Below the pieces are notes generated by a model that was not told the DNA's origin, did not search any database, and saw only the letters and a list, made by a program, of their open reading frames with translations. DNA of 64,000 bases from Deinococcus hopiensis KR-140. GTDB taxonomy: Bacteria; Deinococcota; Deinococci; Deinococcales; Deinococcaceae. The stretch is taken from positions 1-64,000 of the forward strand of contig NZ_FWWU01000003.1 of the NCBI RefSeq assembly GCF_900176165.1. The letters are read 5' to 3'. Within the stretch, counting starts at the first letter, position 1; every line of letters starts with the position of its first letter. A program made the translations under genes and the position numbers. Shown piece after piece: positions 24,625 through 35,543 of this stretch.

Positions 24625-26016
24625 GCGGGTGGCTGGAGGCGCTGGGCGCGGCGCTTCCCGGCCGGGTGCTGACCACCCCCGCCGATCTGCTGGCCCACGC
24701 GCGGGACGAGGGCACGGCGCTGACCTCCCAGCCCGGCGCGGTGGTCATGGCCCAGTGCGAGGCGGATGTGCTCGCCACCCTGGAAGTGGCCCGAGCCCAC
24801 CACGTTCCCGTTACGCCCTGGGGCGCGGGAACGAGCCTGGAAGGGGCCGCACTGCCCATCCCCGGCGGCGTCAGCCTTGACCTAAGCGGCATGAACACCG
24901 TCCGGGATCCGGACGCGGTCAGCCTGAGCGTTACGGTGGGGCCGGGGACGCGCCGCGTGGCCCTCAACCGCCGCCTGCGCCCACATGGCCTGTGGTTCCC
25001 TGTGGACCCCGGTGCGGACGCCTCGCTGGGCGGCATGGCCGCCACGAACGCGAGCGGCACCACCACCCTGCGCTACGGCGGCATGCGCGAAAACGTGGCG
25101 GCCATGCGCGTGGCCCTGATGGACGGGCGCGTGCTGGCGCTGGGCACCGCCGCCCGCAAGAGCAGCAGCGGGTACGCCCTGGGCGGGCTCTTTATCGGCT
25201 CGGAGGGAACGCTGGGCGTCTTGACGGCCCTGACCCTGAGGCTGCACCCGCTGCCCTCCGCCACAGCCAGCATGCAGCTGGCCTTTTCGGATGTAGCGTC
25301 CGCTGTAGAGGCGAGCGTTACCTTCGCCGGGCTGGGCCTGGGATTGCAGCGCCTGGAATTCGTGGACGGGCAGACCATCGCGGCCGTCAACCGCCACCGG
25401 GGACGGGGTGACCCAGAAGTGCCCACCCTCTGGGCCGAGGTGGTGGGCCGGGACCAGGCAGACGTGGCCGCGCAACTCGCCCTCATGGAGGAAGTCACGC
25501 GGGGAGGAGGCGCCGTGGTGGTGGGCCAGGCCCTGACGCCTGAGGCTGCCACCGAACTGTGGGCTGCTCGGCACGGCGTGTACGACGCCCTGCGCGCGGC
25601 CTGGCCCGGTCACGCCACCCGCATTGCGGACGTGTGTGTGCCCCGATCGACACTGGCAGAGACCGTGGCGCGTGCCCAAGTTCTGCTCGCTGAACATGAC
25701 CTCACCGCACCCCTCGTCGGGCATATTGGGGATGGAAACCTGCACCTGCTGCTGCACGCCCCACTGGAGGACGCGGCGGCCTGGGCACGGATCGACACGC
25801 TGGTTCACGCGCTGACCCTGCACGCGCTTGCGGTGGGCGGTACCTGCTCGGGCGAGCACGGAATCGGCCTGCGCAAACGCCCCTACCTGCGGGCCGAACA
25901 CGGCGAGGCCCTGGACGTCATGCGCGACCTCAAAACCCTGTTCGATCCCCTGAACCTGCTCAATCCGGGTAAGGTGACGGGCAATCCAGCGAATGACGCT
26001 GCCCCCTGGAGCCTCC

Positions 26017-26030
<14 letters not shown>
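24621..26030 (+). CDS. FAD-linked D-2-hydroxyacid dehydrogenase (GlcD/DLD-like)
   Basis: A 469-residue flavoprotein of the FAD-binding-4 (PCMH) plus FAD-oxidase C-terminal family, which includes D-lactate dehydrogenase (cytochrome) and glycolate oxidase GlcD. The FAD-binding part shows VTPWGAGTSLEGAALPIPGG and VDPGADASLGGMAATNASGTTTLRYG; the C-terminal domain has VGHIGDGNLHLLLH and the terminal GTCSGEHGIGLRKRPYL motif with its metal/substrate histidine. It starts with GTG overlapping the livF stop. The operon suggests that its substrate is a hydroxy acid taken up by the importer. Which acid is not visible. Confidence 0.88.
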
Positions 26031-27321
<1,291 letters not shown>

Positions 27322-27325
27322 GGGG

Positions 27326-28275
27326 CTACCAGCGCGTATAGAAGAGGTTTTGATACCTGGCTGTTCCCGAGGGCAGCGAGCTCGGGTATGTCCCCAGAAA
27401 CTGCGAGATGCCGCTGGAATTGTCGCCGCGCCAGTAGTTCAGGTAGATGAACGTCTTGTCGAGCGGGAAGTGCGCCGGACTGATGTTGAGGGAGCCGCCA
27501 AGGGTGTTGTTCTGGTAGACGTGGACGCGGTAGCTGCCCTCCTGATAGCTGAAGGCCTCGGCGGGCGGCGTGCCCTTGGTCATGGTGAAGATGACGTTAC
27601 TCCCGTACTTCCACTGCACCGAGCCCGTATCCCAGTTAAACAGTGCCGGGGTGAAGTTGTTCGGCGTGACGATGCCGCTGCCCACATCCAGGTACGCCTC
27701 GTACATGTACTTGTCGGCGGTGGGCGAGGCCTGGTAGATCACGGCGGCGTGGAGCCGGGGCTTACTCCCCGCGCCCGGCCAGGTGGGCAGGTACTCGATG
27801 TCGATCTCCTCCCACGCTCCGCCGCCCGTGTCCCAACGCTTGAAGGTGAAGACGGAAGCGGCGGTGCCCGTAAGGTTGTCCGTATTGAAGCCCCCCCGAT
27901 GGTGGCGCGCGGCGCGGCCTGCTGGGCCCGGGTCCGCATCTCGGCGCAGCGCGAGCCGCCCGTGTCCAGCCGCAGGTTGAGCTTGCCGCTGCTCTGCGCC
28001 CGGACATCGGGGAAGGCGTTGTTCACGTTAAAGGCGCAGCCGAACGGCGAACCGTTGTTGTTGCCGCTGCGCTCCCACAACGCGTCGTTGAAACCCCAGA
28101 AGGCGAAGTCGTCGGTAAAGCTCCCGCCCGTCCAGCTCTGACCCGTTCCCGGCGTGTTGCTGTCGGTGAGGGCGTGAAGCGTGGTTTGAAAAGGCCCAGC
28201 CAGGGGCAAAGGCGGGGCAGGCTGACCGCAAGACACTGTCAGCAGCGCGAGGGACATCAGGGCGAACTTGTTCAT
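27326..28275 (-). pseudogene. GH16-like glycoside hydrolase lipoprotein with a frameshift in a G7 run
   Basis: Two frames together make one lipoprotein glycanase. The first (from ATG 28275) has a lipoprotein signal (LLTVSC, then GQP) and runs through FAFWGFNDALWERSGNNNG. The second contains FKRWDTGGGAWEEIDIEYLP, with the GH16 catalytic signature EIDIE, and ends NLFYTRW at 27326. The switch falls at a run of seven C on the plus strand (27891-27897); an eighth would rejoin the frames into about 316 residues (TIGGGFNTDNLTG). GH16 enzymes cut beta-1,3/1,4-glucans and related polymers. This may be a true mutation, slippage-based switching, or a sequencing error. Its short intergenic side carries LacI-type operators. 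Confidence 0.75.
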
Positions 28276-28415
28276 GGGACGCTCCTCCGAGCAGCAGCAC
28301 GCCACCAAGACGGGGACAGCGGAGAGAGGCCTGTACGCGAAGCATGGCCGTATGCACCGCTCTTTCCCGCGCATGGAGAGGTCTGGTTGATCGCTCACCT
28401 CTGACTGTAAGACAA

Positions 28416-28427
28416 GAAAACGCTTTC
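28416..28427. promoter_or_regulatory. LacI-type operator GAAAACGCTTTC
   Basis: The half-sites GAAA and TTTC around a central CG match the common LacI/GalR operator pattern (GAAARCGNTTTC). It lies 141 bp upstream of the GH16 start and 340 bp upstream of the GH26 start. The likely binder is the LacI regulator encoded just after the GH26 gene. Confidence 0.65.
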
Positions 28428-28591
28428 ATCAAGAGGAGAAGGGCACGAGGAGGGCTTTGGGCTTTCAAAATACGAGGAGCAAGCGCTGGGCTTCAAAAAT
28501 AGCAGTGGCATTGTGCGGTCCCGCAGAGCGCCGAAGTCTTACCGCCCCAAAAAATGAACCTTCTAATGCCTCTGTCCACCTGGGTCTTGAA

Positions 28592-28603
28592 GAAAGCCTT
28601 TTC
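28592..28603. promoter_or_regulatory. Weak LacI-type operator GAAAGCCTTTTC
   Basis: This site fits the GAAA-N4-TTTC pattern but has CC in place of the central CG. It lies between the GH16 and GH26 genes and could be a secondary site for the same regulator. Confidence 0.35.
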
Positions 28604-28728
28604 ATGACCTAGTCTTCATGCCAGAAGAGACAACCTATCCCTCCCGCCCACGGGAACAGCCGTCCCACGCCTTGTTGACCCTGACTGCCGTATGTGTCGG
28701 CACGTACCCGAATCCTCCAAGCTGCTGA

Positions 28729-28740
28729 GAAAACCCTTTC
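28729..28740 (+). promoter_or_regulatory. LacI-type operator GAAAACCCTTTC before GH26
   Basis: One mismatch (CC for the central CG) from the strong site at 28416. It ends 27 bp before the GH26 ATG, a position that would block transcription start or elongation. Confidence 0.45.
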
Positions 28741-28767
28741 GCCCTCCCGCCTTCCCCTGGAGTCCCT

Positions 28768-30447
28768 ATGCGTATTCTTTCCCTCGGTGCGGCCCTGCTG
28801 CTGTCTGGTTCCCTCGCCTCCTCCTCGGCGCAGCAGACGGTGCCGCCCCCTGAACCCGCGGCGGGTGTTGCGGGGCTGCCCGTGCTGGAGGACAAAGACA
28901 GCGCGAGGACGGACGGCATCTTTTTCGGCATCTTCCGGGAACGGGCGGATCACGCGGCCATTCCAGCGGAGGTGGCGGCGGACCTGCGATTCAAACCCGC
29001 GAGCGTGATGTGGTACGTGGCCTGGAAGGACCGGACGGCCTTTCCCCGGGAGGAGGTGCTGGCGCTCTCCAAACAGGGTGTGGTGCCGCACATCACCTGG
29101 GAACCCTGGGACTGGAACCTGAAGGCGGGCGATCCCGGACAGATTACTCTCGCGGCAATCGTGGGTGGAGCGTGGGACGGCTACATCCGCGACTGGGCGC
29201 GGGCGGCCCGCGCGGCAGACGTACCCCTGCTGCTGCGCTGGGGCCATGAGTTTAACGGCAACTGGTACCCGTGGGCCGTGGCGAACAATGGGCAGGACCC
29301 GGCCTTGTATGTGCGCGCCTACCGCCACGTCCACGATATTTTCAAGGCCGAGGGGGCAAACAAGGTGCAGTGGATCTGGTGCCTGAACAACGCCGACGTG
29401 CCGGGCGAGGGCTGGAACGACGCCGCGCGGGCCTACCCGGGGGCAGAGTACGTGGACTGGGTGGGCCTGGACGGTTACAACTGGGGCACCAATCCGTCCT
29501 GGGGTACGTGGACCCCCTTCCGCGACGTCTTCAAGACGGCGTATGACAAAGCCGTCGCGGTCGCGCCGGACAAACCCGTCGTGGTGGCCGAGTTTGCCTC
29601 GTCCGAGGTGGGGGGCGACAAGGGTGCGTGGATTCTGAACATGTTCGCGGACCTGCCGAAAGTGTTTCCGCAAATTCGCTCGGTCGTCTGGTTTGACATT
29701 CAGAAGGAGGAAGACTGGCGCGTTGGCTCTACCCTGGGTAGTCGGGAGCGGCTGGTCACGGGCCTGCGCAACAAGTTCATACGTGGCAGTGGGACGGCGA
29801 TGCTGGCCGTGCCCGCGAGTCTCAAGACCCCTGCAGCCGCGCCCGGCACGGGCAGCCGTCCCATTGCCGACTTCGAGCAGTTGCGGGATGGGCGGCTCAC
29901 GACCGTCGAGGGCGGCAAAGTCTACCTCTCGGGTTACCAGCAAAACGCCGCGCAGTCCAGCACCTTCAGCGGGCAGGAGGCAGGGCGAGAGGCTCCGGCG
30001 GTCGTCCTCGCGCCTGGAAACGGCCTGAGCCAGCGGGCGGCCTTCGACTTCGGCATTCGCGCGCCGAACAGCTATGCGGGTGTGGTGCTGACGTTGGACC
30101 TGCTGCCCCGTACGGCAGGAGGTGCGGTGGTTTCTGCAGACCTGAGCGGCTTCCGGACCCTGCGGCTCCAACTGGGCGCAAGCGGCACGCACCGCGTCCG
30201 GCTGGAACTGCTGGCGGACAGCTCCCTGGGGCTGGCGGATGGCAGCCACCCACAGGTGTATGTGGACGTGGGGCCCGGGCCCCGGGTGATGGAAGTCCCC
30301 CTCTCCCGTTTCCTGCAGCCCGACTGGGCCCCAAAAAAGGTCACGCTGGACGAGGTACTGCGTCACCTCGCGTCGATCAACGTGGTGGTGGACCAGATAC
30401 CCTCCTCGGGCTCCGTGCAGCTTGACGACGTGGGCCTGCTGCCCTGA
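28768..30447 (+). CDS. GH26-like secreted glycanase (beta-mannanase family)
   Basis: A 559-residue exported enzyme: signal peptide (MRILSLGAALLLSGSLASSS), then a GH26-type TIM barrel to about residue 310. The acid/base E161 lies in LLLRWGHEFNGNWYPW and the nucleophile E275 in PVVVAEFASSE, both in standard GH26 context. Residues from about 330 form a second, beta-rich domain (DFEQLRDGRLTTVEGGKV, later YVDVGPGPRVMEVPLSRFL) that resembles carbohydrate-binding modules of the CBM11/CIA30 type. Beta-mannan or mixed beta-glucan are likely substrates. CTGGAG precedes the ATG. It forms a unit with the downstream LacI regulator and the divergent GH16 gene. Confidence 0.85.
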   Translation: MRILSLGAALLLSGSLASSSAQQTVPPPEPAAGVAGLPVLEDKDSARTDGIFFGIFRERADHAAIPAEVAADLRFKPASVMWYVAWKDRTAFPREEVLALSKQGVVPHITWEPWDWNLKAGDPGQITLAAIVGGAWDGYIRDWARAARAADVPLLLRWGHEFNGNWYPWAVANNGQDPALYVRAYRHVHDIFKAEGANKVQWIWCLNNADVPGEGWNDAARAYPGAEYVDWVGLDGYNWGTNPSWGTWTPFRDVFKTAYDKAVAVAPDKPVVVAEFASSEVGGDKGAWILNMFADLPKVFPQIRSVVWFDIQKEEDWRVGSTLGSRERLVTGLRNKFIRGSGTAMLAVPASLKTPAAAPGTGSRPIADFEQLRDGRLTTVEGGKVYLSGYQQNAAQSSTFSGQEAGREAPAVVLAPGNGLSQRAAFDFGIRAPNSYAGVVLTLDLLPRTAGGAVVSADLSGFRTLRLQLGASGTHRVRLELLADSSLGLADGSHPQVYVDVGPGPRVMEVPLSRFLQPDWAPKKVTLDEVLRHLASINVVVDQIPSSGSVQLDDVGLLP

Positions 30448-30490
30448 ACCTCCCCATGAACAGGTATTCTCGCTCGGGAATCGGGGAGCC

Positions 30491-31522
30491 ATGAGAAAAC
30501 GGAGCGTCACCATCAACGAGGTTGCGCGGGAGGCGGGCGTGTCCATCAGTACCGTGTCCCGCGCAATGAACGGCACGGCGTTCGTGGCCGAGGACAAACG
30601 CCGGGCCGTTGAGGCGGCGCTGGAGCGGCTGGGCTTTCAGCCCAACCACCTCGCACGGACCCTGACCAGCGGCCGCAGCATGAGCGTGGGCGTGCTGGCC
30701 GAGGACATCGTGAGCCCCTACTACGCGGACGTAATCCGGGGTATCGAACACGCGCTGCTGGACACGGCGTATCAGCCGGTCTTCAACAGCGGGCACTGGA
30801 CGCGGGCGTATGAGCGCCGCGCGATCGACACCCTGATCTCCCGGCGGGTAGACGCCCTCGTCCTGCTGGGCAGCACCCTGAGCGACGCGGAACTCAGGGA
30901 GGTGGCCGAGCAGGTGCCGCTGTTCGTGTTCGGACGCCTCGTTCCCGGCCTGGAGGACCACTGCCTCGCGCTGGACCAGTTTCGCGGAGCCTACGGCGCC
31001 ACCCGCCACCTGATCGAACGGGGGCACCGCGACATCGTGCATATCCGGGGCCCCGAGGCGCAGCAGGACGCCGAAGACCGCCTACGGGGTTATCAGGCGG
31101 CGCTGCGCGACAACGGCGTGACGCCCGATCCCCGCCTCCTGGTAACGGGCGACTTTCTGGAGCAGACGGCGTACCAGGCCACCACCCGCCTGATTGAGGG
31201 CCTGGTCCCCTTTACCGCCATCTTCGCCGGCAACGACCAGATGGCAGTGGGAGCGCGGCTCGCGCTGTACCGCAAGGGCCTGCGCGTGCCCGACGACGTG
31301 TCATTGGTGGGCTTTGACGATCTGCCGGGCACCGCCTTTACCTCGCCGCCCCTGACCACCGTGCAGCAGCCCACCTACGCCATTGGGCAAGCGCTCGCTG
31401 CCCATGTGCTTTCGCGGTTGGAGGGCGTGGCCTCTCCCCTGCCCCAGTTCGAGCTGAGGGTGATCGTGCGGGACTCGACGGCGCGGGTGCTGCGCGGCTT
31501 TCCAGGCGTGGCCGCCCGGTAG
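30491..31522 (+). CDS. LacI-family transcriptional regulator
   Basis: A 343-residue regulator with the N-terminal helix-turn-helix TINEVAREAGVSISTVSRAMNG, hinge NHLARTLTSGRS and a sugar-binding-type effector domain ending in SLVGFDDLPGTAFTSPPLTTVQQP. The start at ATG 30491 follows GGGGAG. It comes 43 bp after the GH26 gene in the same direction. The neighbours make a soluble product of mannan or glucan breakdown the likely inducer, and the GAAA-N4-TTTC palindromes upstream of GH26/GH16 its likely binding sites. Confidence 0.9.
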   Translation: MRKRSVTINEVAREAGVSISTVSRAMNGTAFVAEDKRRAVEAALERLGFQPNHLARTLTSGRSMSVGVLAEDIVSPYYADVIRGIEHALLDTAYQPVFNSGHWTRAYERRAIDTLISRRVDALVLLGSTLSDAELREVAEQVPLFVFGRLVPGLEDHCLALDQFRGAYGATRHLIERGHRDIVHIRGPEAQQDAEDRLRGYQAALRDNGVTPDPRLLVTGDFLEQTAYQATTRLIEGLVPFTAIFAGNDQMAVGARLALYRKGLRVPDDVSLVGFDDLPGTAFTSPPLTTVQQPTYAIGQALAAHVLSRLEGVASPLPQFELRVIVRDSTARVLRGFPGVAAR

Positions 31523-31541
31523 AGCGGGCTGAGGCCCGTCC

Positions 31542-32195
31542 CTACCGGCGGGTCAGGATTTGCAGCAACTGCACGAAGGCCATCAGGGCGGCGATCACGT
31601 AGGTCATGGCGGCCATGCCGAGCACGCGCCGAGCCCCACCCACGTTGCGGCCGTCGAGGTACCGCAACTGGTGCAGCGCCGTGAGGGCCCGGCGGCTGGC
31701 GTCGAACTCGACCGGCAGGGTGATGAGGTGGAAGGCGAGCAGCGCGGCGAAGATCAGGGCCCCCAGCCAGTACAGCGCGGTGAAATGGACCATCACGCCC
31801 ACCATGACCATCAGGGGCGCGAGCCACGACGCCGCCGAGAGGGGCAGCGCGAGCTGGCCGCGCAGCCGCAGCAGGGCCATCGCTTCGGCGTCCTGCGCGG
31901 CATGCCCGCATTCGTGGGCGGCGATGGCCTGCGCCGCGACGCCCTGACCGTGGTAGATGTCCGCCGAGAGGCGCACGACCTTCCCCCGTGGATCGTAATG
32001 GTCCGAGAGCTTGCTGGACGTCTCTTCGACGGTCACGTGGGGCAGGCCCTGACGGTCAAGCAGCGTCCGCGCCACCTGCGCGCCGGTCTCCGGGCGGGGC
32101 CCCAAGGTCTTGAGATGCTTTTTGACCGTGGACTTCAGAGCGAACTGCAGCGCGACGGCGCTGAGAAGCAGCAGCAAGATCAAGGTGGAATACAT
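31542..32195 (-). CDS. YugP-type membrane zinc metallopeptidase
   Basis: A 217-residue membrane protein of the neutral zinc metallopeptidase (YugP, Zn_peptidase_2) family. An N-terminal membrane segment is followed by a soluble stretch, the zinc-binding HECGH motif at residues 94-98 (AIAAHECGHAAQDAEA), and three hydrophobic helices. Length and layout match the family, whose physiological role is poorly defined. It ends 20 bp from the converging LacI gene and stands alone on its strand. Confidence 0.9.
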   Translation of the reverse strand: MYSTLILLLLLSAVALQFALKSTVKKHLKTLGPRPETGAQVARTLLDRQGLPHVTVEETSSKLSDHYDPRGKVVRLSADIYHGQGVAAQAIAAHECGHAAQDAEAMALLRLRGQLALPLSAASWLAPLMVMVGVMVHFTALYWLGALIFAALLAFHLITLPVEFDASRRALTALHQLRYLDGRNVGGARRVLGMAAMTYVIAALMAFVQLLQILTRR

Positions 32196-32485
32196 GGGGT
32201 TCTCCTGGGCTGTGCCAGCGCTGGGTGTGGTCTGCGAGCGGAAGGGGAGCCGACAACCACAGTGTATGAATCCAGGGAACGCGGGGGTGACGCATATGCG
32301 TCCGGACCAGTGGGGGGGAAAGGGGGGGGCAGCTCCACGAGGGAACTGCCGGGAGTCCCCGGGCGCTGGGTCAGGTGGACGGAGCGCAGGAGAAAGGCCT
32401 CCGACTTCCTGGCCCCTCCCGGCCAGCAGCCTTGTTTCTATGTCTCGGCCTCCCGTTCCCCACCGAGATGCAGAATCGGGGCATT

Positions 32486-34315
32486 ATGCCGACCTACCGC
32501 TCAAGAACGACGACCGAAGGCCGCAACATGGCCGGCGCACGGGCCCTATGGCGGGCGACGGGAATGCAGGAGGGTGACTTCCAGAAACCCATCATCGCTG
32601 TGGTGAACTCGTTTACCCAGTTCGTGCCGGGGCACGTCCACCTCAAGGACCTCGGCCAGCTCGTTGCCCGTGAGATCGAGGCGGCGGGCGGCGTGGCCAA
32701 GGAATTCAACACCATCGCCGTGGACGACGGCATCGCGATGGGCCACGACGGCATGCTGTACTCGCTACCCAGCCGTGAACTGATCGCCGACAGCGTGGAA
32801 TACATGGTGAACGCCCACTGCGCGGACGCGATGGTCTGCATCTCCAACTGCGACAAGATCACGCCCGGCATGCTGATGGCCGCGCTGCGCCTGAACATCC
32901 CCGCCGTGTTCGTATCGGGCGGACCAATGGAAGCCGGCAAAATCCTGCTCAAGAACACCCTGCATTCTCTGGACCTTGTGGACGCGATGGTCATGGCTGC
33001 GGACGACGCCGTGAGCGACGAGCAAGTTCTGGACGTGGAGAGAAGCGCCTGCCCGACCTGCGGCTCCTGCTCGGGGATGTTCACAGCCAACTCTATGAAC
33101 TGCTTGACCGAAGCGCTGGGCCTGTCTCTCCCGGGCAACGGCTCGGTGCTTGCGACGCACAGCGACCGCGAACGGCTGTTCCGGGAGGCAGGTCACCTGA
33201 TCGTCGACCTCGCCAAGCGCTATTACGAGGGGAACGAAGAGGGCGTCTTGCCGCGCTCGATCGCCACGCTGGCCGCCTTCGAAAACGCCATGACGCTCGA
33301 TATCGCCATGGGCGGTTCCACGAACACGGTGCTGCACCTGCTCGCCGCCGCGCACGAGGCGGGGGTGGACTTTACCATGTCGGACATTGACCGCCTGTCG
33401 CGCCGCGTTCCGGTGCTGTGTAAAGTGGCTCCGGCAAAAAACGACGTGCATATGGAAGACGTCCACCGCGCCGGGGGCATCATGGCGATCCTGGGACAGC
33501 TGGAAAGGGCGAATCTGCTCAACCGCGACGTGCGCTTCGTCCACGCCACCAGCCTGACCGACGCCCTGGAGCGATGGGACGTGTCGCGCACAGCGGACGA
33601 AAAAACCCACGAGTTTTACCGCGCCGCTCCCGGCGGGATTCCCACGCAACTCGCCTTCTCGCAGTCGCGCCGCTACACGGTCCTCGATACGGACCGGGAA
33701 GGGGGCGTGATCCGCAGCGCCGAGCACGCCTTCTCAAGTGACGGCGGGCTGGCCGTGCTGTACGGCAACCTCGCGGAGGACGGCTGCATCGTCAAGACCG
33801 CCGGGGTGGACGAGAGCATCCTCAAATTCACCGGCACCGCGCGCGTCTTTGAGTCGCAGGACGCGGCCGTGGACGGCATCCTCAACGGCGACGTGCAGGC
33901 GGGCGAGGTCGTCCTGATCCGCTACGAGGGTCCCCGTGGTGGTCCCGGGATGCAGGAGATGCTGTACCCCACCAGCTACCTGAAATCGAGGGGGCTGGGC
34001 AAGGCGTGCGCGCTCGTGACCGACGGGCGATTCAGCGGTGGCTCGTCGGGACTGTCCATCGGCCACGTGTCTCCCGAAGCGGCCGAGGGCGGCACCATCG
34101 GCCTCGTGGAGACGGGCGACCGCATCGAGATCGACATCCCGGGCCGCAGCATCCACCTCGCTGTGGACGACGCCACCCTCGCTGCCCGCCGGCAGAAGCG
34201 CGACGAGGATGGCTGGCATCCGGCCGAGGCCCGGCCCCGTAAAGTTACGGCGGCCCTGCGCGCCTACGCCAGCATGACCACGAGCGCGGCGCGGGGAGCA
34301 GTCCGGAAGATCTGA
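32486..34315 (+). CDS. ilvD: Dihydroxy-acid dehydratase
   Basis: A 609-residue iron-sulfur enzyme of valine, isoleucine and pantothenate synthesis, converting 2,3-dihydroxy-acids to 2-keto acids. Motifs: CISNCDKITPGMLMA and CPTCGSCSGMFTANSMNCL (cluster cysteines), and the C-terminal CALVTDGRFSGGSSGLSIGHVSPEA block. The start is MPTYRSRTTTEGRN, standard for the family. TCGGGG lies 7 nt upstream as a weak ribosome site. It is transcribed alone. Presence of this core enzyme on a secondary replicon is notable; the rest of the pathway is not in the window. Confidence 0.96.
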   Translation: MPTYRSRTTTEGRNMAGARALWRATGMQEGDFQKPIIAVVNSFTQFVPGHVHLKDLGQLVAREIEAAGGVAKEFNTIAVDDGIAMGHDGMLYSLPSRELIADSVEYMVNAHCADAMVCISNCDKITPGMLMAALRLNIPAVFVSGGPMEAGKILLKNTLHSLDLVDAMVMAADDAVSDEQVLDVERSACPTCGSCSGMFTANSMNCLTEALGLSLPGNGSVLATHSDRERLFREAGHLIVDLAKRYYEGNEEGVLPRSIATLAAFENAMTLDIAMGGSTNTVLHLLAAAHEAGVDFTMSDIDRLSRRVPVLCKVAPAKNDVHMEDVHRAGGIMAILGQLERANLLNRDVRFVHATSLTDALERWDVSRTADEKTHEFYRAAPGGIPTQLAFSQSRRYTVLDTDREGGVIRSAEHAFSSDGGLAVLYGNLAEDGCIVKTAGVDESILKFTGTARVFESQDAAVDGILNGDVQAGEVVLIRYEGPRGGPGMQEMLYPTSYLKSRGLGKACALVTDGRFSGGSSGLSIGHVSPEAAEGGTIGLVETGDRIEIDIPGRSIHLAVDDATLAARRQKRDEDGWHPAEARPRKVTAALRAYASMTTSAARGAVRKI

Positions 34316-34482
34316 CGGGCGACCACCGGTCGAGGTGTGGTGCGCCTACCGCCCTGACTTCTCGCCCCGCTGCCCCTCCCCCACTTCTGGATGAGGGGCA
34401 GCGGCCTGGGTCAGCTTGACCCAGCGACTGCCTGCCCCCAACGCCGTCTCGCCGCCTCCCCCAAGCAGCAGGAGCCGCAATC

Positions 34483-34519
34483 TTGACTTATATACTCCGA
34501 TTAATCTACTTTCTAACGG
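34483..34519 (+). promoter_or_regulatory. Leaderless promoter of the iron-uptake pair
   Basis: A -35 TTGACT (34483-34488) and -10 TACTTT (34507-34512) are separated by 18 bp, and the ATG follows the -10 by 7 nt with no Shine-Dalgarno site, so transcription should begin at or next to the start codon. The AT-rich spacer (TATATACTCCGATTAATC) may overlap an iron-regulator site, but I see no clear Fur or DtxR box. Confidence 0.6.
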
Positions 34520-35542
34520 ATGAATGGGAAATTAACGGGACTCGCCCTGGCTTTGCTGCTCGGAACGGCCCAGGCAGCCGACTTGAGCGGCGTGAAAACC
34601 TACCTGAGCGGCAAGATCAGCACGCAGCTCGCCGGCACGGCGGCGCTGAAAGCTGCGGCGGACCGGTATTACGACCTTGCCCAGAAGGCGGGTTTCGACT
34701 ACGCGCGGCTGGCGCGGAGCACGCAGGCCCGGGGGGCACTGCAGCAGGCCCGGGCCGGGTGGCAGAAGGCCAGCCCCGCCTACGAGGACATTGAGGGCAT
34801 CGTCGCGGGCGTGGAAGACCTCAGCGAGTTCGACCTGATTCTGGACGCGGGCACAAGCGCGGCGGAGGGCGGCGAGGACGTGGTGCCCTTCGACCTCAAA
34901 CTCCCGAGCGGCCGGGTACTGCCCAAGCCGGGCAACCTGTTTGGGGTCAGCGAGGGCACGCTGTGGGGCACGGTGAAGGCCTACGGCAGTGGGGTCAGAT
35001 ACGATGTGGACGGCGACGGCCGGCTGAATTTCGGCGACCAGTTGCCGGACGCCGGGGTGCTCAAGGCCGCTGCAGACCGGCTGCACAGCGAGTCGCAGCG
35101 CCTCCAGAAAGCGGCCCAGGCCTGGATCCCCACCCGTGAGGACGTGTTCGGCGCCTTGGTCGGCAACGTGCCCACGGTCGGTCCCGTGTTTTTCGAGGAC
35201 TGGAAGACCAGTCCCTTCGTGCTGGGAGCCAGGAGCCAGCGCAAGGACTTTGTCGTGATCTCCCGCCTGAGCGACCTGCGCGGCAACGTCGCCTCCTGGC
35301 AGGCGATGTACCGGGGGCTGAGCCAAGACGTGAAGGCCAGGAACGCTGCGCTCGACGGCCAGATTCACAGCGGCATGAACGAACTCGCATCTCTGGTTGA
35401 CCGGTTGGTGGCCCGCGAACAGACGCGCCACTACAGCCCCGAGCAGGCCGAGGCCCTGCAGAGAGAAGCGCAGAACAGGGCCACCGTCATCACAGGACGC
35501 CTGACGCAGGCGGCAGCGCTGCTCGGCGTGAAGGTGCAGTGA
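34520..35542 (+). CDS. Imelysin/EfeO-like periplasmic iron-uptake protein
   Basis: A 340-residue exported protein with signal peptide (LALALLLGTAQAAD, cut near residue 20). The C-terminal half (KDFVVISRLSDLRGNVASWQ, then a helical segment ending ITGRLTQAAALLGV) resembles EfeO/imelysin-type helical-bundle proteins that accompany FTR1 permeases. I do not see the HxxE motif of classical imelysins. Residues 162-173 (D-V-D-G-D-G-R-L-N-F-G-D) form a perfect EF-hand calcium loop, unusual here. It lies 1 nt upstream of the FTR1 gene, so they act together; it probably binds iron outside the membrane. Confidence 0.68.
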   Translation: MNGKLTGLALALLLGTAQAADLSGVKTYLSGKISTQLAGTAALKAAADRYYDLAQKAGFDYARLARSTQARGALQQARAGWQKASPAYEDIEGIVAGVEDLSEFDLILDAGTSAAEGGEDVVPFDLKLPSGRVLPKPGNLFGVSEGTLWGTVKAYGSGVRYDVDGDGRLNFGDQLPDAGVLKAAADRLHSESQRLQKAAQAWIPTREDVFGALVGNVPTVGPVFFEDWKTSPFVLGARSQRKDFVVISRLSDLRGNVASWQAMYRGLSQDVKARNAALDGQIHSGMNELASLVDRLVAREQTRHYSPEQAEALQREAQNRATVITGRLTQAAALLGVKVQ

Positions 35543-35543
35543 A

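Larger units (their letters stand above)
28276..28767. other. Divergent control region of GH16 and GH26 genes
   Basis: About 490 bp between divergently transcribed glycanase genes, without a supported gene. It contains one strong and two weaker LacI-type palindromes (listed separately). CTGGAG before 28768 is the GH26 ribosome site. Exact promoters are not clear. Confidence 0.5.

Noticed and set aside
28609..30597. 662-residue minus-strand frame opposite GH26
   Set aside because: Antisense shadow of the glycanase; it also crosses the GH26 regulatory region.
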